Below, in pieces: positions 37,985-46,400 of a stretch of DNA of 64,000 nucleotides. Source of the DNA: Marinomonas posidonica IVIA-Po-181 (lineage in GTDB: Bacteria; Pseudomonadota; Gammaproteobacteria; Pseudomonadales; Marinomonadaceae); contig NC_015559.1 in NCBI RefSeq assembly GCF_000214215.1, positions 682,001 through 746,000 on the forward strand. Direction: 5' to 3'. The stretch's first letter is position 1, and each line of letters starts with the position of its first letter. Both the position numbers and the translations under genes were made by a program. The notes below the pieces were generated by a model that was given only the letters and a program-made list of their open reading frames with translations, was not told where the DNA came from and ran no database searches.

Positions 37985-38955
37985 TTCAATCCGTTATGCA
38001 TAGGCCTGAGCGTTATGAATTCACACAGATAGTTCGGTTGTTACGACATCTATCGATGAAAAAAGACATAAAGTATCGACCAGATCCTATGCCAGTAGGC
38101 GACAACTCTGATGTTGTCGCTATTGAAAATTTGTCCGATCAGGTCAAGGTGACATTAGGGTTAGAAGCACTATCTGGTTGTCGAGGTATTATTCCTGATT
38201 ATTTATACTACGAGTTGCTTCGTAGTCTGCATCAGGGAGAGTCATCCTTGCAGACTTTCTTAGATGTTTTTAATCATCGATATTTTGAACTTGCCGCCAA
38301 CGCTGTGACGACTCGTAATTTATTATTGCGAGAGGAGCAAGAGTCTACTTTAGGGCGCATGCTTGTAAGAGTCAGCCAGAAAACAGCTTTGGCGCAACTG
38401 TCTGCATTGCCAAATAGTTTTATACATAGGTCTGATACAAGTTTACTGAGATTCAGTGTCTTGATGGGATTAAAAACGCGGACATTGAAAGGGTTAAATC
38501 AATTACTGAGTCAGTATTTTCAACTTGATGTGGAATCTTCTGTAATCGCTAGCATTTCATATCGTATGCCGTCTGGAAGTCTAAGTTATCTTGGCCAGCA
38601 TTTAGGTCGAAATAATCGTTTAGGGCAAGGCCTACTGATAGGGAAAAAAGGTAACCAAGCTTATCAATCATTAGAGATTTTGATTAGACCCAAGAGTAAG
38701 AAAGAATTTCTAGGGCTCTCAATTAACGCACATTTTGCAAATACCTTGAGAGATTTGGTCGCGGTATATTTACGAGAACTCATTGAAGTCAAAATCTATT
38801 TGTTTGTTAAAAGAGCTTATATAGACGAACCAATTATTTCGGCTAATGGTTTGGGGGTTAGGTTAGGGGAAGCGAACTGTCTTTCTCCTCTCCGTAAATC
38901 CGATGAATATCGAAAAATTCTATTACAACCAGAGAGATTGCTATGTCATACGTAA
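37975..38955 (+). CDS. tssG: T6SS baseplate protein TssG
   Basis: TssG (326 residues) completes the TssF2G wedge. It has the family opening RPERYEFTQIVRLLRHL, a central PDYLYYELLRSLHQGESSLQTFLDVFNHRYFEL block, and the gp53-like C-terminal region with YLGQHLGRNNRLGQGLLIG. The ATG at 37975 has GGGAG just upstream. The gene overlaps tssF by 10 bp and tssH by 13 bp. Confidence 0.93.
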   Translation: MSVVQSVMHRPERYEFTQIVRLLRHLSMKKDIKYRPDPMPVGDNSDVVAIENLSDQVKVTLGLEALSGCRGIIPDYLYYELLRSLHQGESSLQTFLDVFNHRYFELAANAVTTRNLLLREEQESTLGRMLVRVSQKTALAQLSALPNSFIHRSDTSLLRFSVLMGLKTRTLKGLNQLLSQYFQLDVESSVIASISYRMPSGSLSYLGQHLGRNNRLGQGLLIGKKGNQAYQSLEILIRPKSKKEFLGLSINAHFANTLRDLVAVYLRELIEVKIYLFVKRAYIDEPIISANGLGVRLGEANCLSPLRKSDEYRKILLQPERLLCHT

Positions 38956-41552
38956 AATTAGGAAATCTAGTCAGTAAATTAGAAGCCGATATCAAAGATG
39001 CTTTAGAGCAAGCGGCAGGTGATGCTATGTCGCAAACTGCTAGCTCGATTGAAATTGAGCATTGGATGATGCAAATTATTTCTCATCAAAATAACAGCTT
39101 GGTGTCTTTTTTAAAAAATCAAAATATTAATATTAATCAACTGGTTGGAGAGCTTACTCACCGTATAGAGCGTTTTCCTAAGGGAGCGACGGGCCAACCG
39201 ACTATTAGCGGTGCTCTGAGTGAGTTAATGGAAGAGTCTTGGGTACAAGCATCGGTTAATTTTGGGCATACTAGTGTGCATGCTTTGCACCTTCTACTAA
39301 CTATGCTTCAAACAGATTCTTTTGGGGTGAAAAAATTAAACCTTAAGTGTCTTGAATCTGTATCGCTTGAAGCACTGAGCAGTAAAATTTCTCAAATAAA
39401 GCAAACGACAGCGACATCATCAACAAAGACAGAGGACCTTGATGCGGCGCCTACAGCTGGTGGGGCACTAGATAAATATACGGTGAACCTTACCCAGCAA
39501 GCTCGCGATGGAAAGATAGATCCCATTTCTGGACGTAACGCTGAAGTGCGTTTAGCTATTGATATCTTGTGCCGTAAACGTCAGAACAATCCTATTTTGG
39601 TTGGCGAACCTGGTGTTGGTAAAACCGCAGTAGTGGAAGGCTTAGCATTGAGAATTGCTAGTGGTGAAGTGCCACCGGTTATTCAAGGTGTTGAAATACA
39701 CTCTTTGGACTTAGGTTTATTACAAGCGGGAGCCAGTATCAAAGGTGAGTTTGAAAATCGCTTAAAAGATGTCATTAATGAGGTGAAGAGCTCAGAAACT
39801 CCTATTATTGTCTTTATTGATGAGGCACATACTTTGATTGGCGCTGGAGGTGCTGCGGGTCAAAATGATGCCGCGAATCTATTAAAGCCAGCTTTAGCAC
39901 GAGGCGAATTTAAGTCAATTGCTGCCACAACTTGGGCTGAATATAAAAAATACTTTGAGAAAGACCCTGCATTAACCCGTCGCTTTCAAGTGGTTAAAGT
40001 AGAAGAGCCTAGCGCAGAAGATGCCATGCAAATGCTGCGTGGTGTTGCCGTTTCTCTAAAGAAACATCACAACGTTTTTATTCGCGAAGATGCATTAGAT
40101 GCTGCGGTAAACCTTTCGATCCGTTACCTACCTTCTAGACAACTCCCAGATAAAGCCATTAGCCTTTTGGATACGGCGTGTGCTCGTATTGCTTTAACTC
40201 AAGGTGCGAAACCTGAACGGGTTGAGTTTCTAGAGCAAAAAATTCGCTACCTGAATAGTGAGTTAGAAGCTTACAAAGTTGAAGATGCTGTGTTAAGTGA
40301 CCTTCCAGAAGATAGCCAAGTGTTGGTCGATGATGTCGCTAAAATGGAAGCTGAGCTAAGTGAACTGAATGTAAAATGGCAAAATGAGCTTGAGTTAGTT
40401 CAACAGGTTGTTGAACTAAGTGACGAAATACAATCACAATTTCAAGATGACGCCATTGAAGCCGATAAACAAGATAAATTACAAGGCTTACTTTCCCAAT
40501 TGAAAGTGGTTCAAGGGGAAAGTCCATTGGTCTATCCAATGGTTAATGCTGAGGTAATCGCTTCTGTTATTTCCAGTTGGACAGGGATTCCTGCAGGGAG
40601 CATGGTAAAGGGTGAAGTTGCAGCTTTGCTGAGTTTGGAAAAAGCATTGCATAAGCGTGTTATTGGTCAGGAAACAGCGATCAGTGAATTGGCTAAGAGT
40701 ATCCGAATTTCTCGTGCTGGTTTGACTGATAACCGAAAACCCGTTGGTGTTTTCTTAATGTGTGGACCAAGTGGTGTGGGTAAAACTGAAACAGCGATGG
40801 CATTGGCGGATCAGGTTTTTGGTGGTGGGGATAATTTAACCATCATTAACATGACGGAATTTAAAGAAGAACATAAAATTTCTATGCTGTTAGGTTCCCC
40901 TGCGGGTTATGTTGGTTTTGGTGAAGGTGGTGTCTTAACTGAAGCTATTCGTCGTAATCCATACTCAGTTTTATTATTGGATGAAATGGAAAAAGCTCAT
41001 CCAGGTGTTCATGATTTGTTTTATCAAATATTTGATAAAGGTCATATTAAGGACAGTGAAGGTCGCACGGTCGATTTTAAAAACACCATTATTATCATGA
41101 CCTCAAATGCAGCGGATCAAGCGATTTGTGATATTTGTGCTGAGACGAATGAGCGCCCAGTAAATGAAGTGCTAGTTGAGGAAATTCGTCCAGCATTACA
41201 AACTTACTTTAAACCTGCATTTTTGGGACGAACGACCATTGTGCCATATTACCCATTAAACGCGGAAGAATTAGGTCATATTGCTCAAATTAGCTTAAAT
41301 CGAATTTCTAAAAAACTGGCAGAAAAATACAAAGCAAGTTTTAGCTGGGGTATTGAGTTTGTTGACTTTATTGTGTCGCGTAATACGGATCCAACAACAG
41401 GTGGTCGGGCGATTGAGCAAATGATTAACCGTGCTTTAATGCCCAAACTGGCAGAAGAGTGTATCCAGCGTTTAAGTGATGGGTTGCCCATATCATGTGT
41501 TAGTGTTGATGTCATTCCTCAAACTGGTGAAATTAAGCTTACAATCGAGTAA
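38943..41552 (+). CDS. tssH: T6SS sheath-disassembly ATPase ClpV (TssH)
   Basis: ClpV unfolds contracted TssB/TssC sheaths for reuse. The 869-residue AAA+ protein has the N-terminal Clp repeat region (about 1-160) and two ATPase modules. Walker A GEPGVGKTA lies near residue 220 and GPSGVGKTE near 606. The first Walker B is IVFIDEAH. A middle coiled-coil region (about 415-520) separates them, with the ClpV-type SWTGIPAGSM at the start of the second module. The C-terminal domain carries DPTTGGRAIEQMINRALMPKLAE. It overlaps tssG by 13 bp. The next gene, a periplasmic binding protein, starts 2 bp after the stop. Confidence 0.95.
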   Translation: MSYVKLGNLVSKLEADIKDALEQAAGDAMSQTASSIEIEHWMMQIISHQNNSLVSFLKNQNININQLVGELTHRIERFPKGATGQPTISGALSELMEESWVQASVNFGHTSVHALHLLLTMLQTDSFGVKKLNLKCLESVSLEALSSKISQIKQTTATSSTKTEDLDAAPTAGGALDKYTVNLTQQARDGKIDPISGRNAEVRLAIDILCRKRQNNPILVGEPGVGKTAVVEGLALRIASGEVPPVIQGVEIHSLDLGLLQAGASIKGEFENRLKDVINEVKSSETPIIVFIDEAHTLIGAGGAAGQNDAANLLKPALARGEFKSIAATTWAEYKKYFEKDPALTRRFQVVKVEEPSAEDAMQMLRGVAVSLKKHHNVFIREDALDAAVNLSIRYLPSRQLPDKAISLLDTACARIALTQGAKPERVEFLEQKIRYLNSELEAYKVEDAVLSDLPEDSQVLVDDVAKMEAELSELNVKWQNELELVQQVVELSDEIQSQFQDDAIEADKQDKLQGLLSQLKVVQGESPLVYPMVNAEVIASVISSWTGIPAGSMVKGEVAALLSLEKALHKRVIGQETAISELAKSIRISRAGLTDNRKPVGVFLMCGPSGVGKTETAMALADQVFGGGDNLTIINMTEFKEEHKISMLLGSPAGYVGFGEGGVLTEAIRRNPYSVLLLDEMEKAHPGVHDLFYQIFDKGHIKDSEGRTVDFKNTIIIMTSNAADQAICDICAETNERPVNEVLVEEIRPALQTYFKPAFLGRTTIVPYYPLNAEELGHIAQISLNRISKKLAEKYKASFSWGIEFVDFIVSRNTDPTTGGRAIEQMINRALMPKLAEECIQRLSDGLPISCVSVDVIPQTGEIKLTIE

Positions 41553-41554
41553 TT

Positions 41555-42277
41555 ATGAGAAACTGTGCGTATTGTTCTCTATTGAGACGTTATTTTGTTG
41601 GTGTTGTTTTAATGATACTAACAGGGACAACTTATGCTGCAATTGAACGCTTGTCACTTGCTACTCAGGTTTGGCCACCATACCAAACGGTTAATGAGAA
41701 AACAGGGGAGATTGGCGGTGTTGCAGTGGAAAGAGTTCAATGCGCATTGCGTTTAATGAATCAACCATATGAAATCGTTTTTATGGCTTGGGATCGTGCG
41801 CAGCTTATGGTGCAAACAGGCAAAATGGATGGCTATTTTGCTGGCTCTAAAAGCACAACGAGAGCAGCTTATGCTGTTCCTTCTGCTGCAGTAGTGACGG
41901 ATGATTTATCTTGGTTTGTTTTACCGAATATAAGCTTTGATATCGATGATGAAACTCAGAAATACAATCTTCGTTATGGGGCAAAGTTTAATACCAATAA
42001 ATGGCTGTCTTTAAAACAAGAAGGCTATAACGTCATCAAAAAGCCAAGAGATGCAGACTCTCTACTTCAAATGCTTTGGCAAGGAGAGATCGATGTTGCC
42101 CTTGAATACCGGTATATTTTTGAATACTCCATGGAAAAAGCAGGAATGCCATTGAGCAATTTTAAGCGCGTTTCTAGAGGGACCTTAGATCAAGTGGTGC
42201 ATTTCTCAAAAGATTTTATTCGAGAAAATCCAACATTTTTGGATTCTTTTAATGCGTCTTTAACATCGTGTCGTTGA
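41555..42277 (+). CDS. Periplasmic amino-acid-binding-type protein inside the T6SS operon
   Basis: A 240-residue exported protein. The signal peptide (RRYFVGVVLMILTGTTYAA) is cut near residue 29. The mature part is a SBP_bac_3-type solute-binding fold (LSLATQVWPPYQTVNEKTGEIGGVAVERVQCALRLM, GKMDGYFAGSKSTTRAAYAVPSA, LLQMLWQGEIDVALE). It has no transporter partner. It sits 2 bp after clpV and 22 bp before the FHA gene, so it is part of the T6SS transcript, though not a core component. It could bind a cell-wall or amino-acid signal for the nearby membrane complex or kinase, or be unrelated cargo of the operon. Confidence 0.8.
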   Translation: MRNCAYCSLLRRYFVGVVLMILTGTTYAAIERLSLATQVWPPYQTVNEKTGEIGGVAVERVQCALRLMNQPYEIVFMAWDRAQLMVQTGKMDGYFAGSKSTTRAAYAVPSAAVVTDDLSWFVLPNISFDIDDETQKYNLRYGAKFNTNKWLSLKQEGYNVIKKPRDADSLLQMLWQGEIDVALEYRYIFEYSMEKAGMPLSNFKRVSRGTLDQVVHFSKDFIRENPTFLDSFNASLTSCR

Positions 42278-42299
42278 AAACAGTTAATAAAGGTAGATT

Positions 42300-43283
42300 A
42301 TGAGTATCAGCTTACAGCTCGTCGAGTTGCCTGAAAATGAGCAAGTTACAAGTAGACAGATTTCTCTACCTGATTCTGGTGGAACAATTGGACGTTCGTT
42401 TGACTGTACTATTCAGCTACCAGATTTTAACCGTTCTTTGTCTAGGGTTCATGCCGAAATCGTTTTATCTCAGAAAGGCCGTTATCAGCTGATTGACAGA
42501 AGTACGAATGGAGTCTACGTCAATGGCCGCTTAATTGGTAAAGGCGCTAAGCACACTCTTGCTGATGGCGATAATATTAAGATGGGGGCTTACACTCTTT
42601 TGGTGAGCGATATGGAATCGCTATTTGTACAAGAGGATATTCCTGTTTTAGATGAGAGTCTGGATGATCCTAACTCTGCTGTATTTGACGTGAAAAATTT
42701 AGAAATGGATTCTCCTATTAAAGCCAATAATCCTATAGATCAAAAGAGCTACAACTCACTTTTTAATGAAGAGGAAGCTGATGTACCCTCTTTTTCAAAA
42801 AAAAATGTGATGGAGGAAGATTCCTTTGGTTATGATCCATTTGAATCGATGCAAGAAGATCTACAGATGCGGGATCCTAATGAGGTCACGGAAGTAGATG
42901 AAGATGCCGAGGTGATACAATTTAATGCGAACGACTTGGCGGTCAGTACATACAATGAAGCAAGGGACGAAGAGAAAAGAGCATTGCACAATAGTGTCAT
43001 GCAGTTGAACAAAATTATTGAACAACAGCAAAATACGCTCTCGGGTTCAATTGCCCATGAACGGTTAATGTCCTGCTTGGAAGCTACTTTTGAGAAGTTC
43101 ATTGCAGAATTAAGCCCTGTTAATCTTGAGGACGAGTTTAATAGTTACCTTTCTGGTTGGGGGGCTAAGGATAAAAAATATTGGTCTTTATATAAAAAGC
43201 AGTTTATTCGTAAGCAAGAACGTGGCGAGTATTACCGTCAGTTTTATGCCTTGCTTTTTGAAGAACTTAGAGAGAAACGATGA
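42300..43283 (+). CDS. T6SS FHA-domain protein (Fha/TagH-like)
   Basis: An FHA domain (about residues 22-95; GGTIGRSFDCTIQLPDFNRSLSRVHAEI, STNGVYVNG) recognises phosphothreonine. A long acidic, low-complexity linker (about 105-225) follows. The C-terminal helical domain (MSCLEATFEKFIAELSPVNLEDEFNSYLSGWGAKDKKYWSLYKKQF) is typical of T6SS Fha proteins. In Pseudomonas, PpkA phosphorylates Fha1 to switch on secretion. A kinase gene lies 6.5 kb downstream in the same cluster, but I see no PppA-type phosphatase. The stop overlaps tssJ by ATGA. Confidence 0.9.
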   Translation: MSISLQLVELPENEQVTSRQISLPDSGGTIGRSFDCTIQLPDFNRSLSRVHAEIVLSQKGRYQLIDRSTNGVYVNGRLIGKGAKHTLADGDNIKMGAYTLLVSDMESLFVQEDIPVLDESLDDPNSAVFDVKNLEMDSPIKANNPIDQKSYNSLFNEEEADVPSFSKKNVMEEDSFGYDPFESMQEDLQMRDPNEVTEVDEDAEVIQFNANDLAVSTYNEARDEEKRALHNSVMQLNKIIEQQQNTLSGSIAHERLMSCLEATFEKFIAELSPVNLEDEFNSYLSGWGAKDKKYWSLYKKQFIRKQERGEYYRQFYALLFEELREKR

Positions 43284-43783
43284 AATTGAAATGTTTTAAA
43301 TCCGTACTTTGTTATATATGGATTGTGATATTGGTTGGCTGTAGTAGTTCGGGGAGTTCACCTACTTTTTTACCTCCTTTTAAAGTGGAAGTTAATATTA
43401 TACCAGCAGAAGATATTAATGTTTATTCAGACGGAAGCCCTCACCCAGTGGCAATTAGAGTGTATCAACTTAGAGAAATTGGGGCCTTCACTAAAAGTGA
43501 GTTCTTAGAACTTTATAATCAAGACCGAAGTGTTTTAAACGAAGCGCTAGTGGATATGATTAATATATCACCTGTATTACCAGGGAAAACACAGAAATTG
43601 ACTTTGGATATTCAACAAGAGGCGCGTTATTTAGCGGTTTTGGCTGAATTTGCTAACTATAGACAGCTTGTCACCAAATCCTATATTAGCCTTGCGGATG
43701 ATCCTGATGAAAACCCAGTTTATATAAGAATTACTAGTACAGAAATTGATATTAAACAACCAGTTGATGATTCCTGGTGGTAA
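43280..43783 (+). CDS. tssJ: T6SS outer-membrane lipoprotein TssJ
   Basis: TssJ anchors the TssJLM membrane complex to the outer membrane. The 167-residue protein has a lipoprotein signal ending in LVGC (lipobox Cys at residue 21). A two-sheet domain follows with the family segments INVYSDGSPHPVAIRVYQLREIGAFTKSEFLELYNQDRSVL and PGKTQKLTLDIQQEARYLAVLAEFANY. The start overlaps the FHA gene by 4 bp. The 3' end contains an in-frame ATG for tssK at 43746, but that is not the likely tssK start. Confidence 0.94.
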   Translation: MKLKCFKSVLCYIWIVILVGCSSSGSSPTFLPPFKVEVNIIPAEDINVYSDGSPHPVAIRVYQLREIGAFTKSEFLELYNQDRSVLNEALVDMINISPVLPGKTQKLTLDIQQEARYLAVLAEFANYRQLVTKSYISLADDPDENPVYIRITSTEIDIKQPVDDSWW

Positions 43784-43802
43784 CTATTTTGAGGAGTTTA
43801 AA

Positions 43803-45128
43803 TTGAGACGACATCGTAAAGTTGTATGGAATGAGGGGATGTTTATAGCCCCTCAACATTTTCAGCAACAAGAGCGCTACTTGCATCACTATGTTGAACA
43901 ATACACTGCTCAATTTACCGGTGGAAATCGCTATGGTATCTCTACGTTGGAGATTGATAGTCACCGATTAACTATAGGGAAATTAGTGATATCTGAATGT
44001 TGTGGGGTTTTTCCTGATGGGACTTATTTTGAGAGTTTCCGTGAATTAGTGCTAGATATTCCTGCTGCGACATTAGAAAAACGTGTGTTTCTTGCTTTAC
44101 CAATGTCCGTTGAAGGTGAAAATGAATACGGAGAATTGAAGGATTTATGTCGATACTCAAAGGTTTCAATTAATTTATTTGACTCGAGTGACTCGAGCCA
44201 AAGCTCTATCGAAACAACACTTGCGGAACCTAATGTTCGCTTAGTGTTAGAAGGTGACGAAATAACTGGAATGACGTTAATACCAATTGCTCGCGTGTTA
44301 GAGAAGCGTGAGAGTGGGGAAGTAATTCTAGATAAAGGGTTTATTCCTGCTTGTCTTCAGTACGGAGCGTCTCAGATTTTAGTTGAAAGAATCAAGGAGT
44401 TATTTGCATTGACTCAAGCTCGTGCCCAGAGCATTGCGCAGAGAATAGGGGCAGGACAAAATAGGAAAAGTGAGCAAAGTCTAATGAAAGAGTATTTATG
44501 GCTACAGGCCTTAAATCGCTGGCTTCCTTGGCTACATTTAGCACTTAATAATTCCAATATGTTATTGGAAGAGCTCTATGAAGGTCTAGTTCGCTATTCT
44601 GCTGAGCTAAAAAGTTTTGAACCCAATGTTGCAGATTTACCTGAACCGTTAATAAAAGACGACTTGAAAGCTGTTTTTTCGAAAGTGTTTTCAGCATTAC
44701 GTTCACAGCTATCCATGGTGCAAAGTGATAGTGTTGCCGAATTTAAATGGGATACAAATTTATTTGAAAAACGTAGATTATTGAGAACATCTGTACCAAA
44801 TATTCACTTGATGGAAAATCGTCGATTTGTATTGGCAGTAGAATCTTCAATTGGAGCTTCGACATTAGCCCAAGTATTCCCTAGTGCTTGTACATTATCT
44901 GGTATTACGCAAATTGCAGAACTGGTCCGAAATGGCCTTTCTGGTATAGGGCTTAGTGTTCTTCCAATTGCGCCAAATGAGCTTAAAGCGCGTGCAGATA
45001 TGTGTTATTTCGAAATAGATACAGGTCATGCTTTTTGGCAAGAGATTAAAAATAAACGTGAAGCAATTACTCTGCATGTTGATAGCCGAGTTCCTGATGT
45101 AGCCTTAATACTATACGCTTTGGGGTAA
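43803..45128 (+). CDS. tssK: T6SS baseplate-membrane connector TssK
   Basis: TssK links the baseplate wedges to the TssL/TssM cytoplasmic domains. The family opening HRKVVWNEGMFIAPQHFQQQERYLHHYVEQ lies at the N-terminus, followed by the trimeric shoulder and head regions. I choose the TTG at 43803. It has GAGGAG 6 bases upstream and puts the conserved motif 5 residues from the start, giving 441 residues. The ATG at 43746 lies inside tssJ and adds 19 non-family residues. The stop is 4 bases before the tssL start. A rare start codon may lower its synthesis rate. Confidence 0.93.
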   Translation: MRRHRKVVWNEGMFIAPQHFQQQERYLHHYVEQYTAQFTGGNRYGISTLEIDSHRLTIGKLVISECCGVFPDGTYFESFRELVLDIPAATLEKRVFLALPMSVEGENEYGELKDLCRYSKVSINLFDSSDSSQSSIETTLAEPNVRLVLEGDEITGMTLIPIARVLEKRESGEVILDKGFIPACLQYGASQILVERIKELFALTQARAQSIAQRIGAGQNRKSEQSLMKEYLWLQALNRWLPWLHLALNNSNMLLEELYEGLVRYSAELKSFEPNVADLPEPLIKDDLKAVFSKVFSALRSQLSMVQSDSVAEFKWDTNLFEKRRLLRTSVPNIHLMENRRFVLAVESSIGASTLAQVFPSACTLSGITQIAELVRNGLSGIGLSVLPIAPNELKARADMCYFEIDTGHAFWQEIKNKREAITLHVDSRVPDVALILYALG

Positions 45129-45132
45129 GTTG

Positions 45133-46398
45133 ATGAACGATTTCTTAGATGAAGAAACGGTTGCGTTTAAGATTGAATCTGATGAAAAGAGTCAAATTAA
45201 TGACGACGGATATGAGATTTTAGACAATGCTAACCCGTTAAAGAATGCCTCTAGATATGCTATCGATTTGCAAAAATATCAATTTTTCGATAACAAAATA
45301 TTAAGTGCTAGCTCAGAACTTTTATCTATCGCAGTTTCAATTGCTCGTATACAGGCTCCTGAAGATATGTATCTTTTTAGAGCTGGGCTTAAAAGGGCGG
45401 TAGCTGATCTAAAAAACAAAGTTGCAGCATTAGATTATCCTCCTTCTGTAGCAGATAAAGTCTGCTTTCTATTTTGTATCATGCTTGATGAGCAGGTTTT
45501 ACATAGTAGTTGGGGGGAAGAGTCTGGTTGGGAAAATCAAACTTTGGTCAGCGAGTTATTTGGGATGAAAAATGGTGGTGAGCAATTTTATTTGATTGCT
45601 GAAAGAGCTTTATCACAACCTATTTTATTAGTCGATTTAATTGAACTGATTTATATACTTCTTAAAATGGGCTTTAGGGGGCAATATCGAGTCAATAGTA
45701 ACAATCAACTTGAAAGTCTATTAAAGCGTCTTGAAAATGCAATTTTTTCTCAATTGCATATTGTTGAAAAGAAAGATGGGTATGGGGTTGGCCTTTCTGA
45801 AGACATTAGTAAAGTTAAGTTTACAAAACCTAAGCCTCCCGTTAAATATTGGCGCCAGTTTTTATTGTTTATTTTGCTCATTATTTCTGTGCTGGTAGCA
45901 ATATCATATTGGTATGAAGAAACACTATCGCAAAGAGGTAGAAGCTTTTATGGATTGGAGAGTTTTACGGAAGAATACTATAGGCCAAAAGGAGACGGTA
46001 AAGAATTTACTTATCTCAGTACACCAGAAGAAATGGCTTCTAATAAAAAAGTAACGCTTACTTCTAAATCCAATGAAACAGTGACAACAAATGACCTATC
46101 TACTAGCTTGAAATCAGAGCAAAAAACGGTCAGTTCGATTTCAGGGAGTAATAACGCTGATGGAACTGAATCTTGGATTGTTCAAATTGCAACTTATTCA
46201 ACGCTTTTGGCAGCGAATAACTATGTGTTAAAAATTGATGCTGTTGTCAAAGATGCAAAAATTATTAAGTCGAATAAGTTGTTTAAGGTCGTAGTTGAAA
46301 CGGATAATAAAAATACAGCAAATAATATCCTGAAAAAAGTGAAAGCATTTGGTGTTGATGATGCTTTTATCATTCATAGTACTAAAGTTAGGCAGTGA
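45133..46398 (+). CDS. tssL: T6SS membrane protein TssL (DotU) with C-terminal SPOR-like domain
   Basis: The N-terminal cytoplasmic DotU domain (about 45-215) contains LKNKVAALDYPPSVADKVCFLFCIMLDEQVLHSSWG and ILLKMGFRGQYR. One membrane helix follows (about 238-258, FLLFILLIISVLVAISYW), then a periplasmic linker rich in Ser/Thr. The C-terminal part of about 75 residues (WIVQIATYSTLLAANNYVLKI...KLFKVVVETDNKNTANNILKKV) has the SPOR pattern. SPOR domains bind denuded peptidoglycan. The better-known peptidoglycan module on extended TssL or TagL proteins is OmpA-like, so this is a variant anchor. The start is the ATG at 45133, with TTG at 45130 as alternative. Confidence 0.9.
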   Translation: MNDFLDEETVAFKIESDEKSQINDDGYEILDNANPLKNASRYAIDLQKYQFFDNKILSASSELLSIAVSIARIQAPEDMYLFRAGLKRAVADLKNKVAALDYPPSVADKVCFLFCIMLDEQVLHSSWGEESGWENQTLVSELFGMKNGGEQFYLIAERALSQPILLVDLIELIYILLKMGFRGQYRVNSNNQLESLLKRLENAIFSQLHIVEKKDGYGVGLSEDISKVKFTKPKPPVKYWRQFLLFILLIISVLVAISYWYEETLSQRGRSFYGLESFTEEYYRPKGDGKEFTYLSTPEEMASNKKVTLTSKSNETVTTNDLSTSLKSEQKTVSSISGSNNADGTESWIVQIATYSTLLAANNYVLKIDAVVKDAKIIKSNKLFKVVVETDNKNTANNILKKVKAFGVDDAFIIHSTKVRQ

Positions 46399-46400
46399 AA

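Noticed and set aside
43746..43802. ATG start for tssK inside tssJ
   Set aside because: The TTG at 43803 has a GAGGAG site at proper spacing and restores the family N-terminus.
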